From: Verrucomicrobiota bacterium
Lineage (GTDB): Bacteria > Verrucomicrobiota > Verrucomicrobiia > Limisphaerales > JADLHS01
Assembly: GCA_013140495.1 (NCBI GenBank)
Contig: JABFSR010000147.1
Location: 1 to 41,614, forward strand
Direction of reading: 5' to 3'
Length of the DNA stretch: 41,614 bases
Shown here: positions 1 through 8,310 of the stretch, one piece after another
How the letters are laid out: each line of letters opens with the position of its first letter
Position numbering within the stretch: position 1 is the first letter of the stretch
Made by a program: the position numbers and the translations under genes
The notes under the pieces: generated by a model
What the model was told of the DNA's origin: nothing
Seen by the model: the letters and a program-made list of their open reading frames with translations, nothing else
Databases searched by the model: none

Positions 1-56
1 AAGTCTGCGAAGTGACGTGCACTGAGGCCGTGACGCCCAGTTTCGAAAAGCAGTAG
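1..56 (+). other. Possible 3' end of an upstream gene
   Basis: One plus-strand frame is open from position 3 to a TAG at 54-56 and would encode about 17 C-terminal residues ending in FEKQ. The fragment is too short to assign to a family. Because ccoG follows, an upstream cytochrome cbb3 oxidase gene such as ccoP would be expected, but this is inference from gene order only. The other two plus-strand frames close sooner. Confidence 0.2.
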
Positions 57-68
57 CGAACGATTCAA

Positions 69-102
69 CCTCTCCTCGGGGGAGAGGGCTGGGGTGAGGG
101 CG
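69..102. repeat. Short palindromic repeat upstream of ccoG
   Basis: A perfect 7-bp inverted repeat (CCTCTCC at 69-75, GGAGAGG at 81-87, 5-nt loop) is followed by GCTGGGGTGAGGGCG. From memory this matches a REP-like intergenic motif seen many times per genome in diverse bacteria. It lies about 20 nt before the ccoG start and could act as a weak terminator for the upstream gene or be an inert dispersed repeat. Copy number in the genome cannot be seen from this window. Confidence 0.5.
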
Positions 103-122
103 AGCGTGAACACTAACTTTTA

Positions 123-1628
123 TTGAAAGACAAAACTCCAACCAAGCCCGACGACCACGATCCTTTTCAAGCCTCGCAGGAAGCAGACTGGCAGAACTTT
201 CGCGACCATCTGACGACGACCGACAAGCTCGGCCATCGCCAGTGGGTTTACGCCAAGAAGCCGCACGGCAAATGGACGCAGCGCCGCACCTGGCTGAGTT
301 GGCTGCTCATCGGCATCATGTTCGCCGGGCCGTTCATCAAGATAAACGGCAATCCGCTGCTCATGATGAATATCATCGAGCGACGGTTCTCCATCCTCGG
401 ACAACTTTTCTGGCCGCAGGACATGGTCATCCTTGCCGTGGCGATGCTCATTTTCATCACAGGCATCATCATTTTCACCACGGCGTTTGGACGGCTCTGG
501 TGTGGTTGGACGTGTCCGCAAACCGTGATGATGGAAATGGTCTTCCGCAAACTGGAATACTTGATCGAGGGCGACTCGGTGGAACAACGCAAACTTGCCG
601 CTGCGCCCTGGACCGCCGGGAAGCTCGCCAGGAAATCCTTCAAGCTGGGCATCTTCTTCGTGCTCTCCTTCATCATTGGCAACACGCTCCTGGCCTACAT
701 CATTGGTCTCGACGCGCTCATCCCCATCATCACCGACGATCCGCGCCAGCACGTCACCGGGCTCGTGTTCATGATTCTGTTCACGTTGCTGTTCTTCGCA
801 ATCTTCGCACGATTTCGCGAGCAGGCCTGCACCTACATCTGTCCGTATGGCCGGTTTCAATCCGCGATGCTTGATGAGAACACGATGGTCGTCGCCTACG
901 ACCACAAGCGGGGCGAAAAGCGTGGCCGGTTGCAGCGTGACGAGTCACTGGTCAGGCGGATCGCCGGTGGACATGGAGATTGTATTGATTGTCACCAATG
1001 CGTTGCTGTTTGCCCGACCGGCATAGACATCCGCGACGGCGTGCAGATGGAATGCGTGCATTGCACCGCCTGCATTGACGCGTGCGATACCGTGATGGAC
1101 AAGGTCGGCTCGCCGCGCGGATTGATCCGCTACGCTTCATTGAACAGCATTGAAAAGGGCGAAGCGTTCTGTTTCACGCCGCGAATGAAACTTTACGCCG
1201 TGGTGTTGACTGGTTTGATCGCGTTGTTCCTCACACTGGTATTCACGCGATCAGCGGTGGAAGCAATGTTCCTGCGTGCGCCAGGCTCGATGTTCATGCA
1301 AACTACGGACGGCAAGATTGAAAACCTCTATCTGCTCAAGCTCGTGAACAAGACAATGCGTGATCTGCCGGTGGAATTGAAACTGGAGGACTCGGACGGG
1401 CAGTTGGAGGTCATGGGCGAAAAGAATCTTCTTGTGCCCGCCGGCAAACTCATCGAAACCTCGGTGCTGATTCAATTGAAGCCCGCCGCGCTGGATGGGG
1501 CAACCAAAAAGCTGAAAGTAGGCGTCTATTCCAATGGCAGGCGGATGCAAACCGTAAAGACCGTTTTTGTCGGGCCGAGAAAATCTGAATCCGAACACGA
1601 AAAAGAAAATGAACACCACGACCGGTAG
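123..1628 (+). CDS. ccoG: Cytochrome c oxidase accessory protein CcoG (FixG, RdxA)
   Basis: A polyferredoxin-like inner-membrane protein needed for assembly of cbb3-type cytochrome oxidase; family members are implicated in copper reduction for the CuB centre. At 501 residues it has normal length. About five membrane segments are visible (near 58-75, 100-122, 173-196, 211-229 and 354-376). Cysteine motifs are CGWTCP (127-132), CTYICP (236-241) and two ferredoxin-type 4Fe-4S clusters with cysteines at 287/290/293/297 and 311/314/317/321. An Ig-like FixG C-terminal domain fills about 380-495. The start is a TTG: an in-frame TAA at 114-116 rules out anything upstream, and conserved family sequence begins near residue 25, before the first internal ATG. 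It overlaps ccoH by 20 nt, indicating translational coupling. The identification is secure. Confidence 0.95.
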   Translation: MKDKTPTKPDDHDPFQASQEADWQNFRDHLTTTDKLGHRQWVYAKKPHGKWTQRRTWLSWLLIGIMFAGPFIKINGNPLLMMNIIERRFSILGQLFWPQDMVILAVAMLIFITGIIIFTTAFGRLWCGWTCPQTVMMEMVFRKLEYLIEGDSVEQRKLAAAPWTAGKLARKSFKLGIFFVLSFIIGNTLLAYIIGLDALIPIITDDPRQHVTGLVFMILFTLLFFAIFARFREQACTYICPYGRFQSAMLDENTMVVAYDHKRGEKRGRLQRDESLVRRIAGGHGDCIDCHQCVAVCPTGIDIRDGVQMECVHCTACIDACDTVMDKVGSPRGLIRYASLNSIEKGEAFCFTPRMKLYAVVLTGLIALFLTLVFTRSAVEAMFLRAPGSMFMQTTDGKIENLYLLKLVNKTMRDLPVELKLEDSDGQLEVMGEKNLLVPAGKLIETSVLIQLKPAALDGATKKLKVGVYSNGRRMQTVKTVFVGPRKSESEHEKENEHHDR

Positions 1629-2079
1629 CCGCAATCCGTGGCCCATCGCCATCGCAGGTTTTTTCATCATCGCCATTCTCTTCATCGTGTCTTTCATCGC
1701 GTTTGCCGTGCGACAGCGTGAAGACCTTGTTTCGGCGGATTACTACGAGCGCGAAGTGCGTTACCAATCACAGCTTGACGCCATGAACCGTTCGCAGCCG
1801 TTCGCCGCGCAAACCGTGGTTACGTTTGAGCCGGCCCGGCAAACCATCGTCATCACGCTTCCGACCGCAAAGGCCAGCAGCGCGACCGGCAGCATTCACC
1901 TCTATCGTCCGTCGGACGCGCGGCTCGACTGCGAATTCCCTCTCGCGTTGAGCGCGGATGGAACTCAACGCCTCGACGCAAAACAGTTTCGCGACGGTTT
2001 GTGGAAGGTTCGCGTGAAGTGGAACGTGAATGGTCAGGAATTCTTTCTCGATCAACCGGTCATCATCACTTCGAGCTAG
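1609..2079 (+). CDS. ccoH: FixH/CcoH family cbb3 oxidase assembly protein
   Basis: A 156-residue single-pass membrane protein. The N-terminus is short and cytoplasmic (NPWP motif near residue 9), followed by one hydrophobic helix at about 12-32, a VSADYYEREVRYQ motif typical of FixH, and a periplasmic beta-rich domain with a conserved DGLWKVRVKW-like strand. FixH/CcoH proteins associate with the cbb3 oxidase and stabilise it or its copper-delivery machinery. The ATG at 1609 is chosen over an upstream in-frame GTG-like extension because the NPWP-helix core starts a few residues later and the start overlaps the ccoG 3' end by 20 nt. It lies between ccoG and a DsbD_2-type protein, a usual order for this assembly cluster. 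Confidence 0.85.
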   Translation: MNTTTGSRNPWPIAIAGFFIIAILFIVSFIAFAVRQREDLVSADYYEREVRYQSQLDAMNRSQPFAAQTVVTFEPARQTIVITLPTAKASSATGSIHLYRPSDARLDCEFPLALSADGTQRLDAKQFRDGLWKVRVKWNVNGQEFFLDQPVIITSS

Positions 2080-2085
2080 AAAGTC

Positions 2086-2775
2086 ATGCAACTTTGGACC
2101 GCATTTCTACTCGGCTTCGTCGGCAGCGCACACTGTGCCGGCATGTGTGGTCCGCTGGCGCTGGCGCTGCCTCATTGGGGCCGGGGACAGTGGTCGTTTC
2201 TCGCAGGCCGTGTACTCTATAATTTGGGACGCGTCGTGACCTACGCCACGATGGGTGCGGTGTTTGGGATTCTTGGACGAGGCTTCGCTCTGGCTGGATT
2301 TCAGCGCTGGGTTTCGTTGGTGCTCGGTGCTGGGATCCTTATCGGGCTTTTTGTATCGCCCAGATTTGCCAACAGCGTTCCTGTCTCAAGAGGCGTTAAT
2401 TGGATGAAAGCAACCTTGGGAAGGCTTTTCCAGCGCCGTGCGATGCCGGCGATGTTTGGCATAGGCTTGTTGAACGGACTGCTGCCTTGCGGTCTGGTCT
2501 ATGTGGCCTGCGCCGGAGCGATTGTGGGCGGGACAATTGTTTCCGGCGTGGAATACATGATTGCATTTGGGCTGGGCACGCTGCCGATGATGCTGGGAAT
2601 TTCTTTGTTGGGAACAAAACTTCAATTTGCCATGCGCCTCAAAGTTCAGCGGCTCATCCCCGTAAGCATGGCCATCGTAGGCGTTCTCCTGTTGCTGCGC
2701 GGGATGGCTTTGGGAATTCCATACGTCAGCCCGAAACTTCCAGCGCAACCTGGCGCAGCGCAGTGCTGTCATTGA
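2086..2775 (+). CDS. DsbD_2 / TauE-SafE-like membrane protein of the cbb3 cluster
   Basis: A 229-residue polytopic protein of the family usually labelled sulfite exporter TauE/SafE or cytochrome c biogenesis transmembrane (DsbD_2). Two pseudo-symmetric halves are visible: GSAHCAGMCGP (13-23) and NGLLPCGLVY (130-139), each carrying conserved cysteines at a helix start; about six helices are predicted. It begins 6 nt after ccoH and clearly belongs to the same operon. Relatives are common beside ccoGH in Bacteroidota and Verrucomicrobiota, where a role in copper or thiol handling for oxidase assembly is suspected but not established. The protein ends in Cys-Cys-His, which could bind metal. Sulfite export is unlikely from this context. 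Confidence 0.8.
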   Translation: MQLWTAFLLGFVGSAHCAGMCGPLALALPHWGRGQWSFLAGRVLYNLGRVVTYATMGAVFGILGRGFALAGFQRWVSLVLGAGILIGLFVSPRFANSVPVSRGVNWMKATLGRLFQRRAMPAMFGIGLLNGLLPCGLVYVACAGAIVGGTIVSGVEYMIAFGLGTLPMMLGISLLGTKLQFAMRLKVQRLIPVSMAIVGVLLLLRGMALGIPYVSPKLPAQPGAAQCCH

Positions 2776-2817
2776 AGCAGACTGCCAGGTAATCTTGCGG
2801 ACCAAAGGTGTTATCTT

Positions 2818-5115
2818 TCAAAATCCAACTGGTCGCGGCGGTCCATCATAAGGTTTCGCTCCAAGCACCCGACCTCGGTTTCGCTCGACGGTGAGGAGCG
2901 CTGGATCGGTGACGCGTGGCGCTTCGATGAAGCCATGATAGCGGCCCATCCAATACGCCAGCAGCCAGGCCGAAGGTTGCACCACGTCATTCCCGCCCGT
3001 ACCGCCGTCGGCTTTCATCGTCCAGTTGTCCCATAGCATCGGCTCGCGTTCGCGCGGCGAGAAGGCGCGCGTACCGCCGGAGTAAGCGACGTAGCCGGGC
3101 GGTGTGTGCAAGTCGGCGCGGTGCGAATTCTGGTACGAGTAAATCACCAGATCGAGCGGCCATTCACGCAGGTGGGCCACGGCGGGCTCTAATTCACAGT
3201 CGTTGCCGGTCAATGCGCCATAAATGAAGTTGAACCAGGGGACCTGCTCGATGCGCTCGATTTCCCAACTGCGCTCGAAACTGCGGCGGTAAATCGAGCG
3301 AAGCTTCGGGTCCGTTTCGTATTTCAACAGGTTTGGGTAACAGAGAAAGGAGAGGTGTTCGAGAAACTGCAGGACGTCCCCGGGCGGAAACGTACACTTC
3401 TGCCGCAAGGTGTATTCGGGATAGCCGAGCTTCACCAGTTCCTGGTAACCCTGCGCGAACTTCGGTTCGCCCGTCAGCACTTCGGCGGTTTTGATGAATG
3501 AAAGAACTTCGAGCGCGTTCAATCCGCGGGCGGCATTGCCCTCGCCGGCTGCATTGAAATACTCCGGACTCCAACGCCCCCAACGCGTCGGCTTGCCATC
3601 CACATCAATCAACTGCCACCCGTGGTCCATCAGATGTCCGGCCACACGCGACAGAAAGGTTTTGGCCTGTTGGATTTCTTCGCCCTGTGCCGCCAGTTCG
3701 AGGAACAGGGCGACCGCGTAAAAGTGCGCGCAAATCTCGTCGCTCGACGTGTCGCCCTTCCACTCAAACAAACCGTCCTTCGTGTCGTGCCACTCGGCGG
3801 CGGCTTCGCCGGAGCCGTGTTGGGCCTGGTGACCGCGCTCGTTCTTGGCCCAGACGGCGCGGGCGGGAAAACCCTTGATCCCGGTCATCGCTTCCAGCCA
3901 GCGGATGGTGTGGAAGGCGTTCACCGCCTCGCGCCGCGCCTCCGGGTCCTTGGTCACGGCGTAGCGATAGGCTTGGGCCGCGAGATAGTCGCACGAGTAA
4001 CCGCCGTCGTTGTCGCCGGCTTCGCGGACGAACTCCTTCAGCGTTCCGTCCCACTCCAGTTTGTGGACGAGTCCCAGCCGCTTTTGCCCCCATTCCTCCA
4101 GATGCCGTTCGTAAAACGCCGCCTTCTTCAGCAACGTGTAAGGCTCGTATTCGATGATGCCCAGGCCCTTGTCCGTTGCGATAAACACCGCGCGGTCGCT
4201 GCTCGCGATCGCGTTCACGCGGTCGTCGGGCAACCAGCGCTGGCTGGCAAAGTAATGAAACCGACCGTCCGTGTGCCGAATCGCGCCGCGCGTCGTGCCG
4301 ATCCAGAGGTCGCCACCAAAACCGCGCGCCAGACAGGTCGTGTCTTCGTAACACAAGCCTTGCTCGCCACGCAGTTGAGTGAGTGACATGCCGCGGAGCA
4401 CGCCCAACCCGCGATCCGTGGCGATGTACAACCGGCTGCCGAGGGGCAGAACATCACGCGTGTTCACCGACGGCAATTCGCCCCAGTCCCAAACCTTTTC
4501 CACTGGCCAGTTCCAAACATTGCGGGCGCCGAACCGGGTGCCATCAAAAATGGTGAGCCGCCCCGGTCCATGCACATAAAGCGTTTCGCCGTAGGAAGCG
4601 ACCCGCGTGATCCCGAACGGACCCGCCGATGAGGTCAGCGACTCCAGCGCATCGCCTTTGACTTGCCACAAGCGGCTGTCACCCGCGACGACCACTTGGC
4701 TGAGGTGTTCGCAAACGTCGCTCACCCCATCGGCGGAAATCTTTTTCAACGACCCGTTCTGAAACCGATGCAACCCTTGACTCGTGATCGCCCACAAAGC
4801 TCCTCCCGCCGTGATAAGCCGGCTGACCGGCGCGCGCAACTCGCTGACTTCAACCAGTGCATCACCCTTCAATTGAAAAAGACCTTTGGCCGACCCAGCG
4901 AAAATATTTCCGTCGTAAACCGCCACCGAGGTCAACGGCGCGCTCGTGGTTATTTTGCGACCGACTTCCTGGAGATAAACGTCGTCGCGAACCGGTTGCC
5001 AGAGTCGTTGGATGGCGACCCCATTTGTTGCGGCAATCGCGCTGATTTCAGGGGCAGAGAAAATCAAGATGAGCGGGACCACGAGAGCGGACGAAAAGCG
5101 AAACATGGCTTTCAT
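2818..5115 (-). CDS. Secreted two-domain protein: propeller-like N-terminus plus helical C-terminus, unknown function
   Basis: I do not recognise a characterised family. The 765-residue product starts with a signal peptide (hydrophobic 8-28, Ala-rich end). About 35-330 is made of short beta repeats of the type GGDLWIGTTRGAI and DRAVFIATDKGLGI, resembling the ligand-binding propeller repeats of hybrid two-component sensors. About 335-740 is helix-rich with many Trp, Tyr and acidic residues (for example WKGDTSSDE and NFIYGALTGNDCE) and could be an alpha/alpha toroid of the kind used by sugar-active enzymes; that fold is a guess. It follows the PVC-type haem dehydrogenase on the same strand with a 15-nt gap, so the two are probably co-transcribed and act together outside the cytoplasmic membrane. 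No membrane anchor is seen after the signal peptide. Confidence 0.75.
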   Translation of the reverse strand: MKAMFRFSSALVVPLILIFSAPEISAIAATNGVAIQRLWQPVRDDVYLQEVGRKITTSAPLTSVAVYDGNIFAGSAKGLFQLKGDALVEVSELRAPVSRLITAGGALWAITSQGLHRFQNGSLKKISADGVSDVCEHLSQVVVAGDSRLWQVKGDALESLTSSAGPFGITRVASYGETLYVHGPGRLTIFDGTRFGARNVWNWPVEKVWDWGELPSVNTRDVLPLGSRLYIATDRGLGVLRGMSLTQLRGEQGLCYEDTTCLARGFGGDLWIGTTRGAIRHTDGRFHYFASQRWLPDDRVNAIASSDRAVFIATDKGLGIIEYEPYTLLKKAAFYERHLEEWGQKRLGLVHKLEWDGTLKEFVREAGDNDGGYSCDYLAAQAYRYAVTKDPEARREAVNAFHTIRWLEAMTGIKGFPARAVWAKNERGHQAQHGSGEAAAEWHDTKDGLFEWKGDTSSDEICAHFYAVALFLELAAQGEEIQQAKTFLSRVAGHLMDHGWQLIDVDGKPTRWGRWSPEYFNAAGEGNAARGLNALEVLSFIKTAEVLTGEPKFAQGYQELVKLGYPEYTLRQKCTFPPGDVLQFLEHLSFLCYPNLLKYETDPKLRSIYRRSFERSWEIERIEQVPWFNFIYGALTGNDCELEPAVAHLREWPLDLVIYSYQNSHRADLHTPPGYVAYSGGTRAFSPREREPMLWDNWTMKADGGTGGNDVVQPSAWLLAYWMGRYHGFIEAPRVTDPALLTVERNRGRVLGAKPYDGPPRPVGF

Positions 5116-5130
5116 GAATTTGCCCGCAGC

Positions 5131-8100
5131 TTACCGTTGCTTCCGCAAGTAGGCGAACAAATCCCGCACCTCCTGCGGTTGGAGCGGGTCGAGCAATCCT
5201 TCCGGCATGAGCGACAGCGCGGAAGCCTGCAAATTTTCAATGTCGCGGCGCGGCAGCACGAGGCGCTTGCCGCTGACATCGGTGAGCGTGACCGCGCTCG
5301 GCGTTTGTTCAACGATGAACCCGGTGATGGTCTGGCCGTCCTTCGTTTCGACGTTGAACGCCGTGTATTCCTCGCGAATGGCCAGGCTCGGGTCCACAAT
5401 CGCCGGCAGGATGAAATCCAGATTGTCGCGCTCGTAACCGGTCAGGTCCGGGCCAATCTTCGCACCTTCGCCATTGAGCGTGTGGCAGGTGGAGCAACTC
5501 CGCTGGAAGATCACGCGTCCTTGCTGCTCGTCCCCCTTGCCGGCGGCGAGAAACTCGCGAACTTGGGCGACCTGCCGTTCCTTCTCTTCCGAACTGCGCG
5601 ACAGCCGTCCCCAGTGCTTCTGAATGAGCGCGTCGCAGGTGGTGTCTTTGAACCCTTGGATGGCGAGCACGTTCGCCATCGGGATATGTTCCTTCTTCAA
5701 TCGTCCGCCATTTACGGCTTCCAGTAATTGCCTGGCCCAAAGTACCCGGCTGCTGAGGGCTGTTTGGGCGGCGGCCTTCAATTCCGGACTGGCGTTGACG
5801 GAAAGCTCCAACAAGGCCTGTGCGATCTCGGGCTGATCGAAACGTTGCAAACTATTGACCAACTCCAACCGCCATGCTAAAGAACCGTCCCGACGAAGTT
5901 GATCCAGCATCACCGGTACGGCCGCCGGCTCCCGGCGCTCACTCAGGAGCTGTACGAGTTCGCGACGCTCGGTCTCCGGCACTTCCGAGTTGGCGATCTT
6001 TTGAATCGCACCTTGAGTGGCTGGAGCATAGCCCAGGCGCAACGCAAAGCTGATCAGCGTGGGCGTTGGCGGGCGGCTCGCCCAAATTTCTCCGACCTTT
6101 CTTTGCAAGGATGGCGGCACAGTTTTCACTGGATCGCCCTGCAAGCCTTCCGCCATGCCCTTGACGAGTTCGTCCACTTCACGCGAGGTCGGTGCGAGCG
6201 CAAGGAACTGTGCGCACGTTTCCAAATTCTTCTCGTTGCGCTCCGCCGCGTAGCGCCGCCCCAGTCGCGAGACGATGAAGCGGCTGACGATGGGTGTCTG
6301 CCAGAACGTGCGGTCTTGAAACATTTTCAGAACCAGCTCGCGGTCGCTCGCGCATTTGCTTTCCAGCGCCCACCAGAGGAGCAGGGGAATGTGTTTGTCG
6401 CCGGCATCATCGGTGCGGAGCAGCAACTCGTGAGTGATCGAGAGCGCGTTCCTGCCTGGCAGTCGCTTTAGGGAGCTGGCCAGTTGACTGCGGACTTCGG
6501 CGTCCGGTTCGGAGAAGGCGAGTTTTATCAGCGCCGTCTGGATCGCAGGAGAAATTTTCCCGGAATCGCCGAGCAAACGAATGGTCCAGTAGCGCACCAT
6601 TTTGTTTGGGTGTTGGAGTGTTTTCAGCGCGAGCGCATTATCAAAGCCGCCGCTGGCGTTCAATGCCCAAAATGCTTCGAGCGCGAGCTGGCCATTCGCC
6701 CTCGCGACGAGCTTTGAAAGCGCCGGCACCGCGCTAGGGTCGTGGCGATCCCAAAAAACTCGCAGCGCCATTTGCCGCCACCATTTGTTCGGATGCGATA
6801 AGAGTTGGATGAGTTCGTCCGTGTTGATCTTTGCGATGTCGAATGGTTTTACAGACAGAGCGCCACCTGCTTTCAGCCGCCAGAGCCGGCCCGTGGCCTT
6901 GTCCCAGGTGTCGCGCGGGTCGAGGTGACTAAGCCGGCTGTCGCACCAATCGGCGATGTAGATCGCGCCCTCGGGACCGGTCTTCGTGTCCACGGGCCGG
7001 AAGTGACGGTCGGGACTGTCAATGAGCACCTCGGTGTCATCGGTGCGGAAACTCGACGTGTCGCGCGAGAGCCGGCTGGCCTGGTAGCGGCTCGTCAAAG
7101 CCATCCCCGCGATCAGTTGCCCTTCGAGCTGCGGAATCGCGCCGCCTTCGTAAATGAGCATCGTCTGCGGGAAGCGCGGCTTGTAGCCGGTGTGGCTCAT
7201 GTGCTCGAACCAGCCGAACGCGTAGGGATTCATCAGCGGCCCGTGCTTGCCCCAGTTTTTGATGTAACAGCCGCCCTGCGCGTAATGCAGCCCCCGCGTG
7301 TTGTCGTAATTCGAACCGGAAAAACATCGCCCCTCGGCGTCAAACTCCACGCAGTACGTATTGCCTCCACCCTCGGCAAAAACTTCAAACGCGCGCGTGG
7401 TGGGCTGATAACGCCAGATGGCCTGACCGAGAAACTTCACGCCGTTCACATCCGCCGTGCAGGTGCTGCCGTGCGCGCCGTAGAGCCAGCCGTCCGGTCC
7501 CCACGCGAGACTGTTCGCGCCGGAGTGCGTGTCCTCCAGGCCGAAACCGACGAGCGCCACCTCCGGGTCGCTATCGGGAATGTCGTCGCGATTTTTGTCG
7601 GGATAGAACAAAAGGTACGGCGGATTCAAAACCCACACGCCGCCCCGGCCCGTGACGACGCTGCGGGCCATATTTAGATCGCTGACAAAGTCCTTCGCCT
7701 GGCTGAACACCCCGTCGCCCTTGGGATCTTCGAGAATCGTGATGCGATCCAGGCCCTTGAAATGGTTCGGTGGCGGCGGCGGCACGCGGTCGTAAACCGC
7801 GCGCAGATACTGATCATACTTTACGATCTTCAATCCGGCGGGGAAGGGATACTGGAGATATTGCACGACCCAGAGCCGCCCACGTTCGTCAAAATGCAGA
7901 TTCAACGGCTGACGGATGACTGGCTCGCTGGCGACAACATACACCACCAGGCCATCGGCGACCTTGAATTGCTTGAGTTCATCGGCAAGCGCAGGTGCAG
8001 GCGATTGATTGCCGAGTTCACCGCCGGATTTGAAAGTCTTGAGATACTCCTGAACCTTCGGGTCGAAGCGGTTCGGCGACTCGGCGGCTAATACGGCAGG

Positions 8101-8226
8101 CAGGAGTAACAAAATTGCGGCGAGTGTGATGGTCGGACCTGCGCAAGCAACGAAGCACCCAATCAGCGAAATTGGAATTGCCGTGGACCTTTTGGTGCAA
8201 TAGTTTCTGCTAAAAATCACTTCCAA
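5131..8226 (-). CDS. PVC-type membrane-bound dehydrogenase with C-terminal c-type haem domain
   Basis: A 1031-residue exported protein of the putative membrane-bound dehydrogenase plus Pirellula/Verrucomicrobium-type haem-binding family. A long signal or anchor helix at about 21-47 ends in AVLAAE. A six-bladed glucose/sorbosone-dehydrogenase-like propeller spans about 85-455 (TGPEGAIYIADWCDSRLSH near its end). HEAT-like helical repeats fill about 470-870, and the C-terminal cytochrome domain has CSTCH at 911-915 with a likely axial Met at 1007 (SLMPEG). The substrate is unknown; the family is assumed to oxidise sugars or similar compounds and pass electrons to the respiratory chain. The start is TTG at 8226, with GTG at 8220 equally possible; neither has a clear ribosome site. 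The 765-residue propeller protein follows at 15 nt. Confidence 0.9.
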   Translation of the reverse strand: MEVIFSRNYCTKRSTAIPISLIGCFVACAGPTITLAAILLLLPAVLAAESPNRFDPKVQEYLKTFKSGGELGNQSPAPALADELKQFKVADGLVVYVVASEPVIRQPLNLHFDERGRLWVVQYLQYPFPAGLKIVKYDQYLRAVYDRVPPPPPNHFKGLDRITILEDPKGDGVFSQAKDFVSDLNMARSVVTGRGGVWVLNPPYLLFYPDKNRDDIPDSDPEVALVGFGLEDTHSGANSLAWGPDGWLYGAHGSTCTADVNGVKFLGQAIWRYQPTTRAFEVFAEGGGNTYCVEFDAEGRCFSGSNYDNTRGLHYAQGGCYIKNWGKHGPLMNPYAFGWFEHMSHTGYKPRFPQTMLIYEGGAIPQLEGQLIAGMALTSRYQASRLSRDTSSFRTDDTEVLIDSPDRHFRPVDTKTGPEGAIYIADWCDSRLSHLDPRDTWDKATGRLWRLKAGGALSVKPFDIAKINTDELIQLLSHPNKWWRQMALRVFWDRHDPSAVPALSKLVARANGQLALEAFWALNASGGFDNALALKTLQHPNKMVRYWTIRLLGDSGKISPAIQTALIKLAFSEPDAEVRSQLASSLKRLPGRNALSITHELLLRTDDAGDKHIPLLLWWALESKCASDRELVLKMFQDRTFWQTPIVSRFIVSRLGRRYAAERNEKNLETCAQFLALAPTSREVDELVKGMAEGLQGDPVKTVPPSLQRKVGEIWASRPPTPTLISFALRLGYAPATQGAIQKIANSEVPETERRELVQLLSERREPAAVPVMLDQLRRDGSLAWRLELVNSLQRFDQPEIAQALLELSVNASPELKAAAQTALSSRVLWARQLLEAVNGGRLKKEHIPMANVLAIQGFKDTTCDALIQKHWGRLSRSSEEKERQVAQVREFLAAGKGDEQQGRVIFQRSCSTCHTLNGEGAKIGPDLTGYERDNLDFILPAIVDPSLAIREEYTAFNVETKDGQTITGFIVEQTPSAVTLTDVSGKRLVLPRRDIENLQASALSLMPEGLLDPLQPQEVRDLFAYLRKQR

Positions 8227-8310
8227 ATCGGTTTATTGGGGATAATCTTACGATACATACCGCAAGGCCAAGAGATTTTATTTTGAATTTATCGTGGGGC
8301 ATTTGCTGAC

